From Salinisphaera hydrothermalis C41B8 (GTDB lineage: Bacteria > Pseudomonadota > Gammaproteobacteria > Nevskiales > Salinisphaeraceae): a stretch of 64,000 nt of DNA. A model generated the notes under the pieces. It saw only the letters and a list, made by a program, of their open reading frames with translations. It ran no database searches and was not told the origin of the DNA. A program made the translations under genes and the position numbers. Shown here piece by piece: positions 49,213 through 58,529 of this stretch. The DNA lies in the NCBI RefSeq assembly GCF_000732535.1, contig NZ_APNK01000001.1, positions 186,001-250,000 of the forward strand, in the 5' to 3' direction. How positions within the stretch are numbered: position 1 is the stretch's first letter; each line of letters opens with the position of its first letter.

Positions 49213-50778
49213 ATGCCCGAACTCACCGGCCAGCAATTCATCGGCGGCGCCCGCGTGGCAGCCGGCCAGAACACGCTTGCCAGCCGTGCAGCCGAGGACA
49301 ACGCCCCCTACAAGCAGGATTTCTTCGAAGCCACCCCGGCCGAAGTCACCGCGGCCGCTAAAGCCGCCCATGACGCCTTCGACAGCTTCTCCACCACCGA
49401 TCCCGAGACCCGGGCGCAGTTTCTCGAAGCCTGTGCCGACGAGATCGAGGCGCTGGGCGATGCCGTCATCCGCGAGGCCATGCGCGAGACCGCCCTGCCG
49501 GAAGCCCGGCTGACCGGCGAAGTCGGCCGTACCACCGGCCAGCTGCGGCTATTCGCCAAGGTGTTGCGTCGCGGCGATTATCTGGGCGTACGCATCGATA
49601 CGGCCACCGACGCCGCCCCGGATCTGCGCCAGATCCAGCAGGCGATCGGCCCGGTCGCCGTATTCGGCGCCTCCAACTTCCCGTTTGCCTTCTCGGTCGC
49701 CGGTGGCGATACGGCTTCTGCTTTTGCGGCCGGTTGCCCGGTGGTGGTGAAAGCCCATCCGGGGCATATGGTGACCTCGGAGATGGTCGGCAACGCAATC
49801 GAAGCCGCGGTGGCCAAGACCGGCATGCCGGCCGGGACCTTCAACATGATCTTCGGCGACAAGGTCGGCGCCCAGCTGGTGCAGGAACCGGCGATCAAGG
49901 CGGTCGGCTTCACCGGGTCGCAGAACGGCGGGCGCGCCCTGTTCGATATGGCCTCGCAGCGGCCCGAGCCGATCCCGGTCTATGCCGAGATGTCGAGCGT
50001 GAACCCGATGTTCATGCTGCCGGAAGCCATCGAGAGCCGCGGCGAGCAGCTGGCCGAAGGCCTGGCCGGTTCGGTGTGCCTGGGCGTGGGCCAGTTCTGT
50101 ACCGGCCCGGGGGTGATCATCGGCGTGAAGTCGCCGGCGATGACGCGTTTTGTCGAGACGCTGGGCGAACAGCTCAAGGCCAAGCCCGGTCAGGTGATGC
50201 TCAACCACGGCCTGCTGGAGAATTATCAGCGCGGCGTCGACCGGTTGAAGGGTCTGTCGGGTGTGACGGAAGTCGTGGTCGGCGCGGCCGAGTCCAACCA
50301 GGCAGCGGCTCGACTGTTCAGCGCCGACAAGTCGGTGTTGTTCGATGACGCCCAGCCGCTGATGGAAGAAGTGTTCGGTCCGAGCACGGTGGTGGTCGAG
50401 TTGGACAGCGAAGACGAGCTGGAAGCTGCGGCCCGAGCGATCAACGGCCAGCTGACGGCGACGGTCACCGGCGAGGACGCCGAGGTGGCCCAGCACAAGG
50501 CGCTCGTCACCGAGCTGACGCGTCGCGCCGGCCGGGTGTTGTTCAACGGCTTCCCGACCGGGGTGGCGGTCAACGATGCGATGGTCCACGGCGGGCCGTA
50601 TCCGGCCACCACCGATTTCCACAGCACGTCGGTGGGCACGCTGGCGATCAATCGTTATCTGCGCGCCGTGTGCTACCAGAATGCACCCGCCGCCGTGCTG
50701 CCCAAGGCGCTCGCCGATGACAATCCGCTGGGCATCCGGCGGTTGGTCAATGGCGATATGACGACGGCGGCACTCTGA
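49213..50778 (+). CDS. 2,5-dioxovalerate (2-oxoglutarate semialdehyde) dehydrogenase
   Basis: A 521-residue aldehyde dehydrogenase of the branch that oxidises 2-oxoglutarate semialdehyde to 2-oxoglutarate. It shows the oxyanion asparagine in FGASNFPFAFSVAGGDTASA, the glycine motif GFTGSQNGGRALFD, the catalytic glutamate in VYAEMSSVNP and the nucleophile C296 (GQFCTGPG). AAGGAG precedes the ATG. A 149-bp spacer separates it from udh, so it may have its own promoter. It completes the pathway from uronate to the TCA cycle. A strong terminator follows. Confidence 0.93.
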   Translation: MPELTGQQFIGGARVAAGQNTLASRAAEDNAPYKQDFFEATPAEVTAAAKAAHDAFDSFSTTDPETRAQFLEACADEIEALGDAVIREAMRETALPEARLTGEVGRTTGQLRLFAKVLRRGDYLGVRIDTATDAAPDLRQIQQAIGPVAVFGASNFPFAFSVAGGDTASAFAAGCPVVVKAHPGHMVTSEMVGNAIEAAVAKTGMPAGTFNMIFGDKVGAQLVQEPAIKAVGFTGSQNGGRALFDMASQRPEPIPVYAEMSSVNPMFMLPEAIESRGEQLAEGLAGSVCLGVGQFCTGPGVIIGVKSPAMTRFVETLGEQLKAKPGQVMLNHGLLENYQRGVDRLKGLSGVTEVVVGAAESNQAAARLFSADKSVLFDDAQPLMEEVFGPSTVVVELDSEDELEAAARAINGQLTATVTGEDAEVAQHKALVTELTRRAGRVLFNGFPTGVAVNDAMVHGGPYPATTDFHSTSVGTLAINRYLRAVCYQNAPAAVLPKALADDNPLGIRRLVNGDMTTAAL

Positions 50779-50806
50779 TCCCGCAACGCAATAGGCGTAT
50801 TGAAAC

Positions 50807-50834
50807 GGCCGGCATTCTTGCCGGCCTTTTCTTT
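50807..50834 (+). terminator. Rho-independent terminator after the dioxovalerate dehydrogenase gene
   Basis: GGCCGGCA (50807-50814), loop TTCT, TGCCGGCC (50819-50826) and TTTTCTTT: an 8-bp perfect GC-rich stem and T-tract 28 bp after the stop. Confidence 0.88.
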
Positions 50835-50859
50835 ATGCGTCCATCGTCTCCAGCTCCTG

Positions 50860-50883
50860 AGAGCCTATTGCAATAGGACGGCG
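50860..50883. repeat. Single copy of the AGAGCCTATT palindrome
   Basis: AGAGCCTATTGCAATAGGAC plus GGCG matches the left end of the MITE at 17111-17134 over 24 bases except the central N. No partner end is seen before hemE, so this may be a decayed or solo end. Confidence 0.7.
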
Positions 50884-50984
50884 GTCGGCCCGCCCGGAAT
50901 TCGCGCCTGCGCCAGGCCGCGCTATCGCCGGCCCCGCGGCAGTCGGTAGAATCGCGGGATCACTTATTGGCGGCCTCGTTACCC

Positions 50985-52028
50985 ATGTCCCACGATCGTT
51001 TGCTGCGGGCGCTCAGACGAGAGCCGGTGGATGCCACCCCGGTATGGCTGATGCGTCAGGCCGGGCGTTATCTGCCCGAATACCGCAAGCTGCGCGAGGA
51101 AGCCGGCAGTTTTCTCGATCTCTGCCAGAACCCCGAACTGGCCTGCGAAGTCACGCTACAACCGCTGCGCCGTTTTGATCTGGACGCTGCCATCCTGTTC
51201 TCGGACATCCTCACGGTGCCGGAGGCCATGGGTCTCGGGCTGCATTTCGTCGCCGGCGAAGGCCCGCACTTCGCGCACCCGGTGCGCACGCCGGGGGCGA
51301 TCGACCGGCTGGTCATGCCCGACATCGAGGAAGAGCTCGGCTACGTGCCGGCCGCGGTGCGCCTGATCCGACGCGAGCTGGACGGCAAGACGCCGCTGAT
51401 CGGCTTCGCGGGCAGCCCGTGGACGCTCGCGACCTATATGGTCGAAGGCGGGCCGTCGAAGAACTACCAGCACATCAAGGCCCTGATGTTCAACGCGCCG
51501 GACGCGCTGCATCGGCTGCTCGATCTGCTGGCGCGCGCCACGGCGGCCTATCTCAATGCCCAGATCGCGGCTGGCGCCCAGGCCGTGCAGATCTTCGATA
51601 CCTGGGGCGGCGTGTTATCGCCGGCCAACTATCGGGCATTCTCGCTGGCCTATATGGAAAAGATCGTGGCGCAGCTCGAACCCGGGCCCGACGGCGCGGT
51701 GCCGACGATTCTGTTCACCAAGGGCGGCGGCCCGTGGCTGGAAGACATCGCGGCCACCGGCACCTCGGCGATCGGCCTGGACTGGACCATCGACATCGAT
51801 GATGCCGCGGCCCGCGTGGGCGACCGCGTCGCGCTGCAAGGTAATGCCGATCCGGCCATTCTATTCGCCCGGCCCGAGCGTATTCGCGCGGAGGTGCGCG
51901 ATATTCTCGATCGCTTCGGTGATCGGCCCGGTCATGTGTTCAATCTGGGCCACGGCGTCACGCCGCAGGTCGAGCCCGATCACGTGGCCGCGCTGGTCGA
52001 CGCCGTGCACGAGTTCTCGGCACGTTGA
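50985..52028 (+). CDS. hemE: Uroporphyrinogen decarboxylase
   Basis: HemE decarboxylates the four acetate side chains of uroporphyrinogen III to give coproporphyrinogen III. The 347-residue TIM barrel has the N-terminal signature [30 protein letters not shown] with the catalytic aspartate, [17 protein letters not shown] and [20 protein letters not shown] at the end. ATG 50985 ([10 protein letters not shown]) starts homology; a TTG six codons earlier is not needed. In Pseudomonas hemE directly follows gltD; here 15 kb separates them. The stop overlaps the acyltransferase start (TGATG). Confidence 0.96.
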   Translation: MSHDRLLRALRREPVDATPVWLMRQAGRYLPEYRKLREEAGSFLDLCQNPELACEVTLQPLRRFDLDAAILFSDILTVPEAMGLGLHFVAGEGPHFAHPVRTPGAIDRLVMPDIEEELGYVPAAVRLIRRELDGKTPLIGFAGSPWTLATYMVEGGPSKNYQHIKALMFNAPDALHRLLDLLARATAAYLNAQIAAGAQAVQIFDTWGGVLSPANYRAFSLAYMEKIVAQLEPGPDGAVPTILFTKGGGPWLEDIAATGTSAIGLDWTIDIDDAAARVGDRVALQGNADPAILFARPERIRAEVRDILDRFGDRPGHVFNLGHGVTPQVEPDHVAALVDAVHEFSAR

Positions 52029-52969
52029 TGGCCATGCCGGGGCCCATCCGGGGTGTCGCGATTATCGTGGGCCTGATCGGGCTGACGATCATCGGCGGCA
52101 TTCCGCTGGTTCCGGCCAGCGTCATCAAATTGTCTCTGCCCGAAGGGCGCGCGCGGGATCGCATGACCGCCGTGGTGCTCGGCATTGCCAAGACCTGGGC
52201 CCGCAGCGCCAACGGCCTCATCTTCGGCATTAGCGGGACGCGCCTGCGTTACCAACAGCAGATGGCCGACGATCCGAACGGGCGCTACGTGCTGATCTCG
52301 AATCATCAGTGCTGGGCCGACGTGATGGCCCTGATCAAGGCGATCGACCCGCAGCTGCCCTTCCCGCGCTTCTTCATCAAGGAACAGCTGCGCTGGCTGC
52401 CGGTGATCGGGCTGGCCTGCTGGGCGCTCGATTTTCCGTTCATGAAGCGCCACAGCCGGGCCGCCATCCAGAAGAATCCGCAGCTGCGCGACGAGGACAT
52501 GAACACCGTGCGCCGCGCGTGCCAGGTATTTCGTCGCCTGCCGGTCTCGCTGGTCAACTATGCCGAGGGCACCCGCTCCACGCCGGCCAAGCGCGCCGCC
52601 GCGAACTCGCCCTATCGCACGATGCTGCCGCCCAAGGCCGGCGGCACCGCGTTCGCCGTCAACGCCATGCGTGACGTGCTCGACGGCATTCTGGACATGA
52701 CCGTCGCCTATATCGATACCCCCGAGCCGCAGTTCTGGGATCTGCTGTGCGGGCGTATCCCGGAAGTCGCGGTGCGCGTGCGTTACCTGCCCGTACCACA
52801 GGGGCTGGCCGAGGGCGACTACGGCGCCGATCCGGAATATCGGGAACGGTTCAAGGCCTGGCTGGGCGAGCTCTGGGCCGAAAAAGACGCCGAAGTCGCG
52901 GCGATCCAGAACCCGGACAATCCACAACGCACGTTCGTCGACTTGAGAACGGAGGCGGCCCATGCCTGA
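52028..52969 (+). CDS. 1-acylglycerol-3-phosphate acyltransferase-like protein
   Basis: The 313-residue PlsC-family acyltransferase has the HX4D-type motif N-H-Q-CWA-D (ISNHQCWADV), the FIKEQLRWLPVIG and FMKRHSR acceptor region and the EGTR motif (NYAEGTRSTPAK). The first 30 residues are hydrophobic and probably anchor it to the inner membrane, where it would acylate lysophosphatidic acid or a similar acceptor. The sequence is closest to the YihG/OlsA-like branch rather than core PlsC. ATG 52028 overlaps hemE and an ATG two codons on is also possible. It overlaps the downstream SDR gene by 8 bp. Confidence 0.88.
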   Translation: MAMPGPIRGVAIIVGLIGLTIIGGIPLVPASVIKLSLPEGRARDRMTAVVLGIAKTWARSANGLIFGISGTRLRYQQQMADDPNGRYVLISNHQCWADVMALIKAIDPQLPFPRFFIKEQLRWLPVIGLACWALDFPFMKRHSRAAIQKNPQLRDEDMNTVRRACQVFRRLPVSLVNYAEGTRSTPAKRAAANSPYRTMLPPKAGGTAFAVNAMRDVLDGILDMTVAYIDTPEPQFWDLLCGRIPEVAVRVRYLPVPQGLAEGDYGADPEYRERFKAWLGELWAEKDAEVAAIQNPDNPQRTFVDLRTEAAHA

Positions 52970-53711
52970 ACGCATTGCCTGGATCACCGGCGCCAGCTCC
53001 GGCATCGGCGCCGCGCTGGCGTTGGAACTGGCCGATCACGGCTGGCGTGTTGCGGTGTCGGCCCGACGCAGCGACGCCCTGGCCGAGCTCTGTGCCCGGC
53101 GCCCCGAACAACTCGTCGCTTACGCCCTCGACGTGACCGATGCAGCGGCCTGCGAAGACGTCGCCGGGCGGATCGCCGCGGACATGGGCCCGATCGATCT
53201 GGCCGTGTTCAATGCGGGCATCGGGGCAAGCTTCGATATCCGGCATTTCGATGCCGCGGACGTGAACCGGCGCATGAGCGTCAACTACGGCGGCACGGTC
53301 AACGGTATCGGCGCCGTCCTGCCGGCCATGCACGCCCGCGGCGCCGGTCGCATTGCCATGACCGCCAGTGTGGCCGGCTATCGCGGCCTGCCCGGTGCCG
53401 CGCCCTATGCGGCTTCCAAGGCCGCCATGATCTCGCTGGCCGAAAGCCTGCATCTGGATCTGGCCGGCAGTGGCGTGGACGTGAGCGTGATCTGCCCCGG
53501 CTATGTCACGACACCGCTGACCGCGGACAACAAGCACCCCATGCCGTTCGTGATCAGCGCCGAGGCCGCCGCCCGCCGTATTCGCCAGGGCCTGGAGGCC
53601 GGCCGGTTCGAGATCGCCTTCCCGCGGCGTCTCGTCTGGTTGCTGAAAACTTTCCAACGCCTGCCCTACGCGGCGTATTTTCCGATCATCCGCCGCGTGA
53701 CCGGCGCCTGA
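52962..53711 (+). CDS. Short-chain dehydrogenase/reductase
   Basis: A 249-residue classical SDR, soluble, with NAD(P)-binding TGASSGIGAALA (9-20), NAG motif (FNAGIG), catalytic S136 (TASVAG) and Y149-x3-K153 (PYAASKAA). An Arg/Ser after the glycine loop (SARRSDAL) suggests NADP(H). It is translated with the acyltransferase gene (8-bp overlap), which suggests a lipid-related substrate, and converges on the GPH-type transporter with 12 bp between stops. SDR genes also occur in the conserved CFA/DUF1365/FAD neighbourhoods. The exact substrate cannot be inferred. Confidence 0.9.
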   Translation: MPERIAWITGASSGIGAALALELADHGWRVAVSARRSDALAELCARRPEQLVAYALDVTDAAACEDVAGRIAADMGPIDLAVFNAGIGASFDIRHFDAADVNRRMSVNYGGTVNGIGAVLPAMHARGAGRIAMTASVAGYRGLPGAAPYAASKAAMISLAESLHLDLAGSGVDVSVICPGYVTTPLTADNKHPMPFVISAEAAARRIRQGLEAGRFEIAFPRRLVWLLKTFQRLPYAAYFPIIRRVTGA

Positions 53712-53723
53712 GACCCGGGCCGG

Positions 53724-55049
53724 TCAGCCGTTGCGGCGGCCGATCGTGCGCTGCAATTCGGCATGGCGGCTGCGATCGAGCGGAAAATCCCACATCAGGA
53801 TGATGACGCCGATCTTGATCACGACCGGCAACAAGCCATAGAGCGCGGCCAACGTCCATAGTGCGGTCGCGTCGTTGGGCTGGCCGGCATCGAAACCGGC
53901 CAGCCACAGCACCGGATACGCGATACCGAGCGCGACCGCGAACGCCAGCTTGGTCGCCATACCCCAGAGCCCGAAATACAGCCCGGCCCGGCCGTCGCCG
54001 CCGGCCGCCGTGTCTTCGTCGACCACATCGGCCTGGATCGAGGCGGCCGCTGCCTGATCCACGCCCAGGCAGGAGCCGCCCAGAATACAGATCAGCGTAT
54101 AGGCCGCGTAACTGTAAGTATTGTCGGACAACGTGATCGTAAAGACGAAGACACCCGCCACGAACGCCATCGAGGCACACCAGAGCCGATGCTTGGACCA
54201 GCGACGGCCGATCCGGAACCAGACCGGTAATCCGGCCACGGCGGACAGGAAGTAGATCGCCAGGAATATCCCCGCTGTCGCCTGGCTGGCCCCCAGCACG
54301 GACTGCACGAAGAACAGGAACAGCGCGGCCGGCAGGCCATTGGCGGCGCCGTTGAGCAGATAAGCGGTCACGAGCCGGCGAAACGGCTGATTCGCGGCCA
54401 GCAGTCGCACACTGTCCGCCCAGGGTACGTGGGAGGGTGCTCCGCCCGGCTCCGGCACGCGCCAGAGAAACAAGCCGACCGCCACCGGTAGCGCGACCAG
54501 CAAGAACATTGCGATCGCCTCCAGCCCGGCGGCCTGGCCGCCGGCCAGTTTGCCGACGCCCGCCGGCAGCACAATCGCCGCCATGGTGCCGAGCACGAAA
54601 AACCCTTCGCGCCAGGCGGTGATACGCGTGCGCTCATCGTAGTCGGACGACAGCTCGGCGCCCATCGTCGTGTACGGCAGATAGATGAGCGTCCAGCCGA
54701 GATAGGCCGTCATGCTCCAGATCAGCAGATAGGCCGCGCTGGCGCGCTCGCCGGGCACGAACAGAAACCAGGCCGCTAGCATGAGGATCGGCGTGCCCAC
54801 GGCGATGTACGGCCGACGGCGGCCGAAGCGTGCCGGGGTACGATCGGACATCGTGCCGATTAACGGATCGGTGATCACATCGAACAAACGCGCCGCGAAG
54901 ATGAGAATACCCACGATGCCGGTATTGAGTCCCGGCATCTGCGAATAGAACGGCGGCAGAAACACCGTCAGCGGCAGGCCCAACGCCGCAAGCGGCAGGC
55001 CGAGCCCGCCGTAGGGCGCCAGCCGCGACAGCGGATAGCGCGTGCTCAT
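53724..55049 (-). CDS. MFS transporter, GPH (MelB-like) family
   Basis: An inner-membrane transporter of 441 residues with about 12 helices, resembling glycoside-pentoside-hexuronide:cation symporters. Segments are ARLFDVITDPLIGTMSDRTPARFGRRRPYIAVGTPILMLAAW (family signature), WTLIYLPYTTMGAEL and TLICILGGSCLGVDQAAAASIQADVVDED. It overlaps the CFA-like gene by 4 bp (ATGA), so it belongs to the lipid-modification operon. In that setting it more likely moves a lipid or an unknown solute than a sugar. Real start 55049; the frame upstream is a shadow. Confidence 0.9.
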   Translation of the reverse strand: MSTRYPLSRLAPYGGLGLPLAALGLPLTVFLPPFYSQMPGLNTGIVGILIFAARLFDVITDPLIGTMSDRTPARFGRRRPYIAVGTPILMLAAWFLFVPGERASAAYLLIWSMTAYLGWTLIYLPYTTMGAELSSDYDERTRITAWREGFFVLGTMAAIVLPAGVGKLAGGQAAGLEAIAMFLLVALPVAVGLFLWRVPEPGGAPSHVPWADSVRLLAANQPFRRLVTAYLLNGAANGLPAALFLFFVQSVLGASQATAGIFLAIYFLSAVAGLPVWFRIGRRWSKHRLWCASMAFVAGVFVFTITLSDNTYSYAAYTLICILGGSCLGVDQAAAASIQADVVDEDTAAGGDGRAGLYFGLWGMATKLAFAVALGIAYPVLWLAGFDAGQPNDATALWTLAALYGLLPVVIKIGVIILMWDFPLDRSRHAELQRTIGRRNG

Positions 55050-56266
55050 TGCGGCCGTTGTAGACCGATCTGCATCAGATCGATATTGCCGGAGGTGAAA
55101 CCGGCGGCGCAGTAGGCCAGGTAGTAGCGCCACATACGATAGAAGGATTCGCCGCGCCGGGCGCGGATCTCGGCGCCGGCCGCGACCACGGCCTGGTCCC
55201 AGCGCATGAGCGTACGCGCATAGTCCGCACCGTAGAACGCTCGATTGCGTTCGGCCAGCCCCGCAGCCTCGGCGTGCTCGATGAAGATCGCGGGCGACGC
55301 CAGCATGCCGCCGGGAAAAATGTATTCCTGGATGAAATCCACGTTCCGGCGATAATAGTCGAAGCGCGCATCTTCGATGGTGATCGCCTGGATCGCGGCA
55401 CGACCGCCGGGCTTGAGCGCATCGTGAATAGCCTTGAAATAAGTCGGCCAATAGGCCTCGCCGACCGCCTCGTACATTTCGATCGAGACCACGTGATCGT
55501 AGCGGCCGCTGACGTCGCGATAGTCGCAGAGCTGAAAATCGACGCGATCGGCCAATCCGGTCATTTCGGCCCGCTCACGTGCGAAATTCAGCTGTTCCTT
55601 CGACAGGGTGATACCCGTAACGCGGACATCGCGCGTCGTCGCGGCATGCCGCGCGAAGCCGCCCCAACCACAACCGATCTCGAGAATATGCTCGCCCGGC
55701 GCGGGGTCGATCCGGTCGAGCAGCACGTCGTACTTGCGTCGCTGAGCTGCGGCCAGCGGTTCGTCGGCCGAGGCGAAAACCGCCGCGGAATAAGTCCAGG
55801 TTTCGTCCAGCCAGCGGGCATAAAAATCGTTACCCAGATCGTAGTGATAGGCGACATTGCGCTGTGAGCCGGCTCGACTGTTGGCGCGCAGACGATGCCG
55901 CACGGCCGACAACAGCGTGTAGACCCACTGCAACCGCGAGAAGTCGGGCTCGAGCGCGGCCGTGTTCAGATGCAGCAAATAAATCAGTCCCGGGAGATCG
56001 TCACAGTCCCACTCGCCGGCCATATAGCCTTCGGCAAAGCCGACCGACCCGGCCTTGAACAGACGCGTCACCATGCGCGGCGAATGAATGGTCAGTGTCG
56101 CCGTCGGCCCGGGCGCCTCGCCCTGGAAACGCGCCACGCTGCCGCTGGGCAGCGTCACGTCCAACCGGCCGCAAATCAGCCGGTCCAGCCGTTTGACCAC
56201 GGCGCGCTCGCGCCATCCGACGGGGCAACCGGAATTTACGGTCGCGTGGTAGGAAGTCGAATTCAT
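55046..56266 (-). CDS. Cyclopropane-fatty-acyl-phospholipid synthase-like methyltransferase
   Basis: A 406-residue SAM-dependent enzyme of the CFA synthase family. The N-terminal domain is followed by NVAYHYDLGNDFYARWLDETWTYSAAVF, SAM-binding ILEIGCGWGGFARHAA, GITLSKEQLNFARERA, and VSIEMYEAVGEAYWPTYF, which carries the conserved Glu/Tyr set. It modifies unsaturated acyl chains of membrane lipids, either by cyclopropanation or methylation. It sits in one transcription unit with the DUF1365 and FAD oxidoreductase genes; the same trio is found next to mycobacterial sigK (ufaA1 region). Whether it is a true CFA synthase is open. Confidence 0.9.
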   Translation of the reverse strand: MNSTSYHATVNSGCPVGWRERAVVKRLDRLICGRLDVTLPSGSVARFQGEAPGPTATLTIHSPRMVTRLFKAGSVGFAEGYMAGEWDCDDLPGLIYLLHLNTAALEPDFSRLQWVYTLLSAVRHRLRANSRAGSQRNVAYHYDLGNDFYARWLDETWTYSAAVFASADEPLAAAQRRKYDVLLDRIDPAPGEHILEIGCGWGGFARHAATTRDVRVTGITLSKEQLNFARERAEMTGLADRVDFQLCDYRDVSGRYDHVVSIEMYEAVGEAYWPTYFKAIHDALKPGGRAAIQAITIEDARFDYYRRNVDFIQEYIFPGGMLASPAIFIEHAEAAGLAERNRAFYGADYARTLMRWDQAVVAAGAEIRARRGESFYRMWRYYLAYCAAGFTSGNIDLMQIGLQRPQ

Positions 56267-56276
56267 GTTGTTGTTC

Positions 56277-57041
56277 TTACGATCGGTTCGGCCGCCGCGG
56301 CTTGGGCTTGGTATGGAATGTCGCCCCGCGCAACCAGATCTTTAGAGCCTGCCAATGGATTGCCGCCGTGACCTTGAGTGTCATCAGAGGTACGAGGCAG
56401 GCGGCGATTCCGATGCTTCGCGTGTTCAATGGCCGGTGCGTGCCCGATAACGCGGTCGCGATACGCAACGTTCCGGCCTCGTCGTAGAGCCGAATGCCGA
56501 GTCCCACGCGCTCGCCCGGCGCCATGACGTGAAACCGATACGTGCCACTGCGATCGAAGAACGGCGAGACATGAAACTGCTTCGCTTTCTCGCGAGTCGC
56601 GCGCCAGTCCATGGCCTCGCCGTTCTCATGCAGCACGTAGACATGGTGCTCGCCGAAGGTGTTGTGTACCTCGGCGACGATGGCCCGCAGCGTACCGTCG
56701 CGATGTTCGGCGTAGTACAGGCTGATCGGGTTGAAGCCATAGCCCAGCACGCGCGGCATCGAAAGTAGTCGAACACGGCCGCCGGCCAGTGCGACGCCGT
56801 GTTCGGCGAGCACGCCGTCGATCCAAGTCCGCAGATCGCTGCCGTCGTGCGGGCCGTGGTCAGCGTCATAAAACGACAGCAGATTGAACCGATTACGCGA
56901 GATCAGTGGCGATACGCCACAGGCCGCATCGATCGCATCAATGTCGAGCAGCAAGAAGAACGCCCGATAAGCGAAGCGATAGCGCGGCGGGCCGGGCCGC
57001 CGGTGCATGATCCGGCAGCGATACAGCGCCGGCGTATTCAC
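56277..57041 (-). CDS. DUF1365 family protein
   Basis: A 254-residue protein of the COG3496/DUF1365 family, starting ALYRCRIMHRRPGPPRYRFAYRAFFLLLDID, with the family segments SMPRVLGYGFNPISLYY and HNTFGEHHVYVL and the FHVSPFF motif. The biochemical role is unknown; the gene is nearly always beside an FAD oxidoreductase and a CFA-like methyltransferase, so a step in fatty-acid modification is inferred. The start is GTG at 57041, overlapping the upstream stop by 4 bp (GTGA); an ATG 11 codons in is less likely because homology begins before it. Confidence 0.88.
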   Translation of the reverse strand: MNTPALYRCRIMHRRPGPPRYRFAYRAFFLLLDIDAIDAACGVSPLISRNRFNLLSFYDADHGPHDGSDLRTWIDGVLAEHGVALAGGRVRLLSMPRVLGYGFNPISLYYAEHRDGTLRAIVAEVHNTFGEHHVYVLHENGEAMDWRATREKAKQFHVSPFFDRSGTYRFHVMAPGERVGLGIRLYDEAGTLRIATALSGTHRPLNTRSIGIAACLVPLMTLKVTAAIHWQALKIWLRGATFHTKPKPRRPNRS

Positions 57042-58294
57042 CCCAACCACGGCGCCCGGACGCCCAGGGCCTCGGCGACACGGGTCGCCGACGCGAGCCC
57101 ATCCTCGTGGAAGCCATAGCCAGACCACGCACCCACATGCCAGACGCCGCCGTTGCCCTGGATCGTCGACAGGCGCTTCTGGGCCGCCAGCGCCGCGCGA
57201 TCGAACACCGGATGCGAATAGCCGATGTCGGCAATCACCCGGGCCGAATCCGGCTCGGTGAGCGGATTGAGGCTGACGAAATACTCGCGCGGGCCGCGTA
57301 TCGACTGTAGCCGGTTCATCCAGTAGGTCACGGCCACCCGCTGATCGGACACCTCGGCCCGATCCGCCATGTAGTTCCACGACGACCACACGCGCCGGCG
57401 CTTGGGCATCAGGCTGGCATCGCTGTGCAGCACCGCCCGGTTCGGCTGGAACGCGAACGCCCCGAGCAGCTCGCGTTCCAGTGGTTCGGCATCCACCAGC
57501 AGACGCACGGTCGTATCGGCGTGGCAAGCAAAGATGACCTGATCGAAATGCAGGGTCCGACCGCGCGCAGTGATGAGGGTGACGCCATCGGCCTGGCGGC
57601 GTACGCGCTGAATGGGCGTGGCACAGCGCACCCGGTCGCCCAGCACCGCCGCCACGGCGTGAACATAAGCATGGCTGCCGCCCACCACCGTATGCCACTG
57701 CGGCCGGTTCTGAACGTCGAGCAGCCCGTGGTTGTCGAAAAAGCGCAGAAATGCGGCCAGCGGGAAAAGCCGGATGCCGGCCGTCGGCGTGGACCAGATC
57801 GCCGCCGCCATCGGCAACAGATAGCGCGCCGCGAACGCTTCGCTGAACCGATAGGTACTGAGAAACTCGCCCAGCGCCATATCCGGCACCTGATCGGTCG
57901 CCAGCATGCGCTTGGCCCGGCGGTTGAAGCGCAGAATATCGATAATCATGCGCCAGTGGCCGGGATCGCGCACAAGGCCGGGCTGGGCGAACAGCTTGGC
58001 CGGATTGTCGCCGGCCCATTCGATTGCGCCATCGCCGATCGAAACCCCGAACGACATGTCGCTGGGCTGCGTGGCCACGCCGAGCTCGTCAAGAAAGCGA
58101 TTGAAGTACGGGTAATTGCGATCGTTGGCCACGATGAAACCCGTATCCACCGGCTGCTCGCCGTCCATGATCGTGCAGACATGACCGCCCAGCTCGTCGG
58201 CGGCCTCGAACAACGTGACGTCGGCTGTATCGCGCAGCAGCCAGGCTGCCCCCATGCCCGCGATGCCACCGCCGATAATCGCGATTGTCTGCAT
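57038..58294 (-). CDS. FAD-dependent amine-oxidase-like oxidoreductase (COG2907 type)
   Basis: A 418-residue flavoprotein with the N-terminal dinucleotide motif IAIIGGGIAGMGAAWLL and ELGGHVCTI. The segments DTGFIVANDRNYPYFNRFLDELGV, YLLPMAAAIWSTP and NRAVLHSDASLMPKRRRVWSSWNY are characteristic of the group coupled to DUF1365 and CFA synthase. It may desaturate or oxidise an acyl chain before or after methylation; this is inference. It is the first gene of the unit, with ATG 58294 preferred over a TTG five codons upstream. It is divergent from mdh (235 bp). Confidence 0.9.
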   Translation of the reverse strand: MQTIAIIGGGIAGMGAAWLLRDTADVTLFEAADELGGHVCTIMDGEQPVDTGFIVANDRNYPYFNRFLDELGVATQPSDMSFGVSIGDGAIEWAGDNPAKLFAQPGLVRDPGHWRMIIDILRFNRRAKRMLATDQVPDMALGEFLSTYRFSEAFAARYLLPMAAAIWSTPTAGIRLFPLAAFLRFFDNHGLLDVQNRPQWHTVVGGSHAYVHAVAAVLGDRVRCATPIQRVRRQADGVTLITARGRTLHFDQVIFACHADTTVRLLVDAEPLERELLGAFAFQPNRAVLHSDASLMPKRRRVWSSWNYMADRAEVSDQRVAVTYWMNRLQSIRGPREYFVSLNPLTEPDSARVIADIGYSHPVFDRAALAAQKRLSTIQGNGGVWHVGAWSGYGFHEDGLASATRVAEALGVRAPWLG

Positions 58295-58368
58295 GCTCTG
58301 CGTTCCCAAGATTGAATTGTGCTCATAGTGCCACGAGCGGGTACGTCACCGAGCCGAAGGCGGAGGCT

Positions 58369-58398
58369 TTGGACCGTATTTTGGGTTTGGGCTATGCT
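58369..58398 (+). promoter_or_regulatory. Possible mdh promoter
   Basis: TTGGAC (58369-58374), an 18-bp spacer and TATGCT (58393-58398), 132 bp before the mdh ATG in the divergent spacer. Both boxes are imperfect. Confidence 0.35.
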
Positions 58399-58529
58399 CT
58401 GTCGCGCATTATGGGCAAGACGCGGCCCGTTTCCGGGCGCCTCGGCTTGCCGTTCATTGCCGTGGCCGGCTTCGCGATGCCGGCCCGCCGATTCGCAACC
58501 ACGCCAAGTCGTTCAATCAAGGAGCCGCC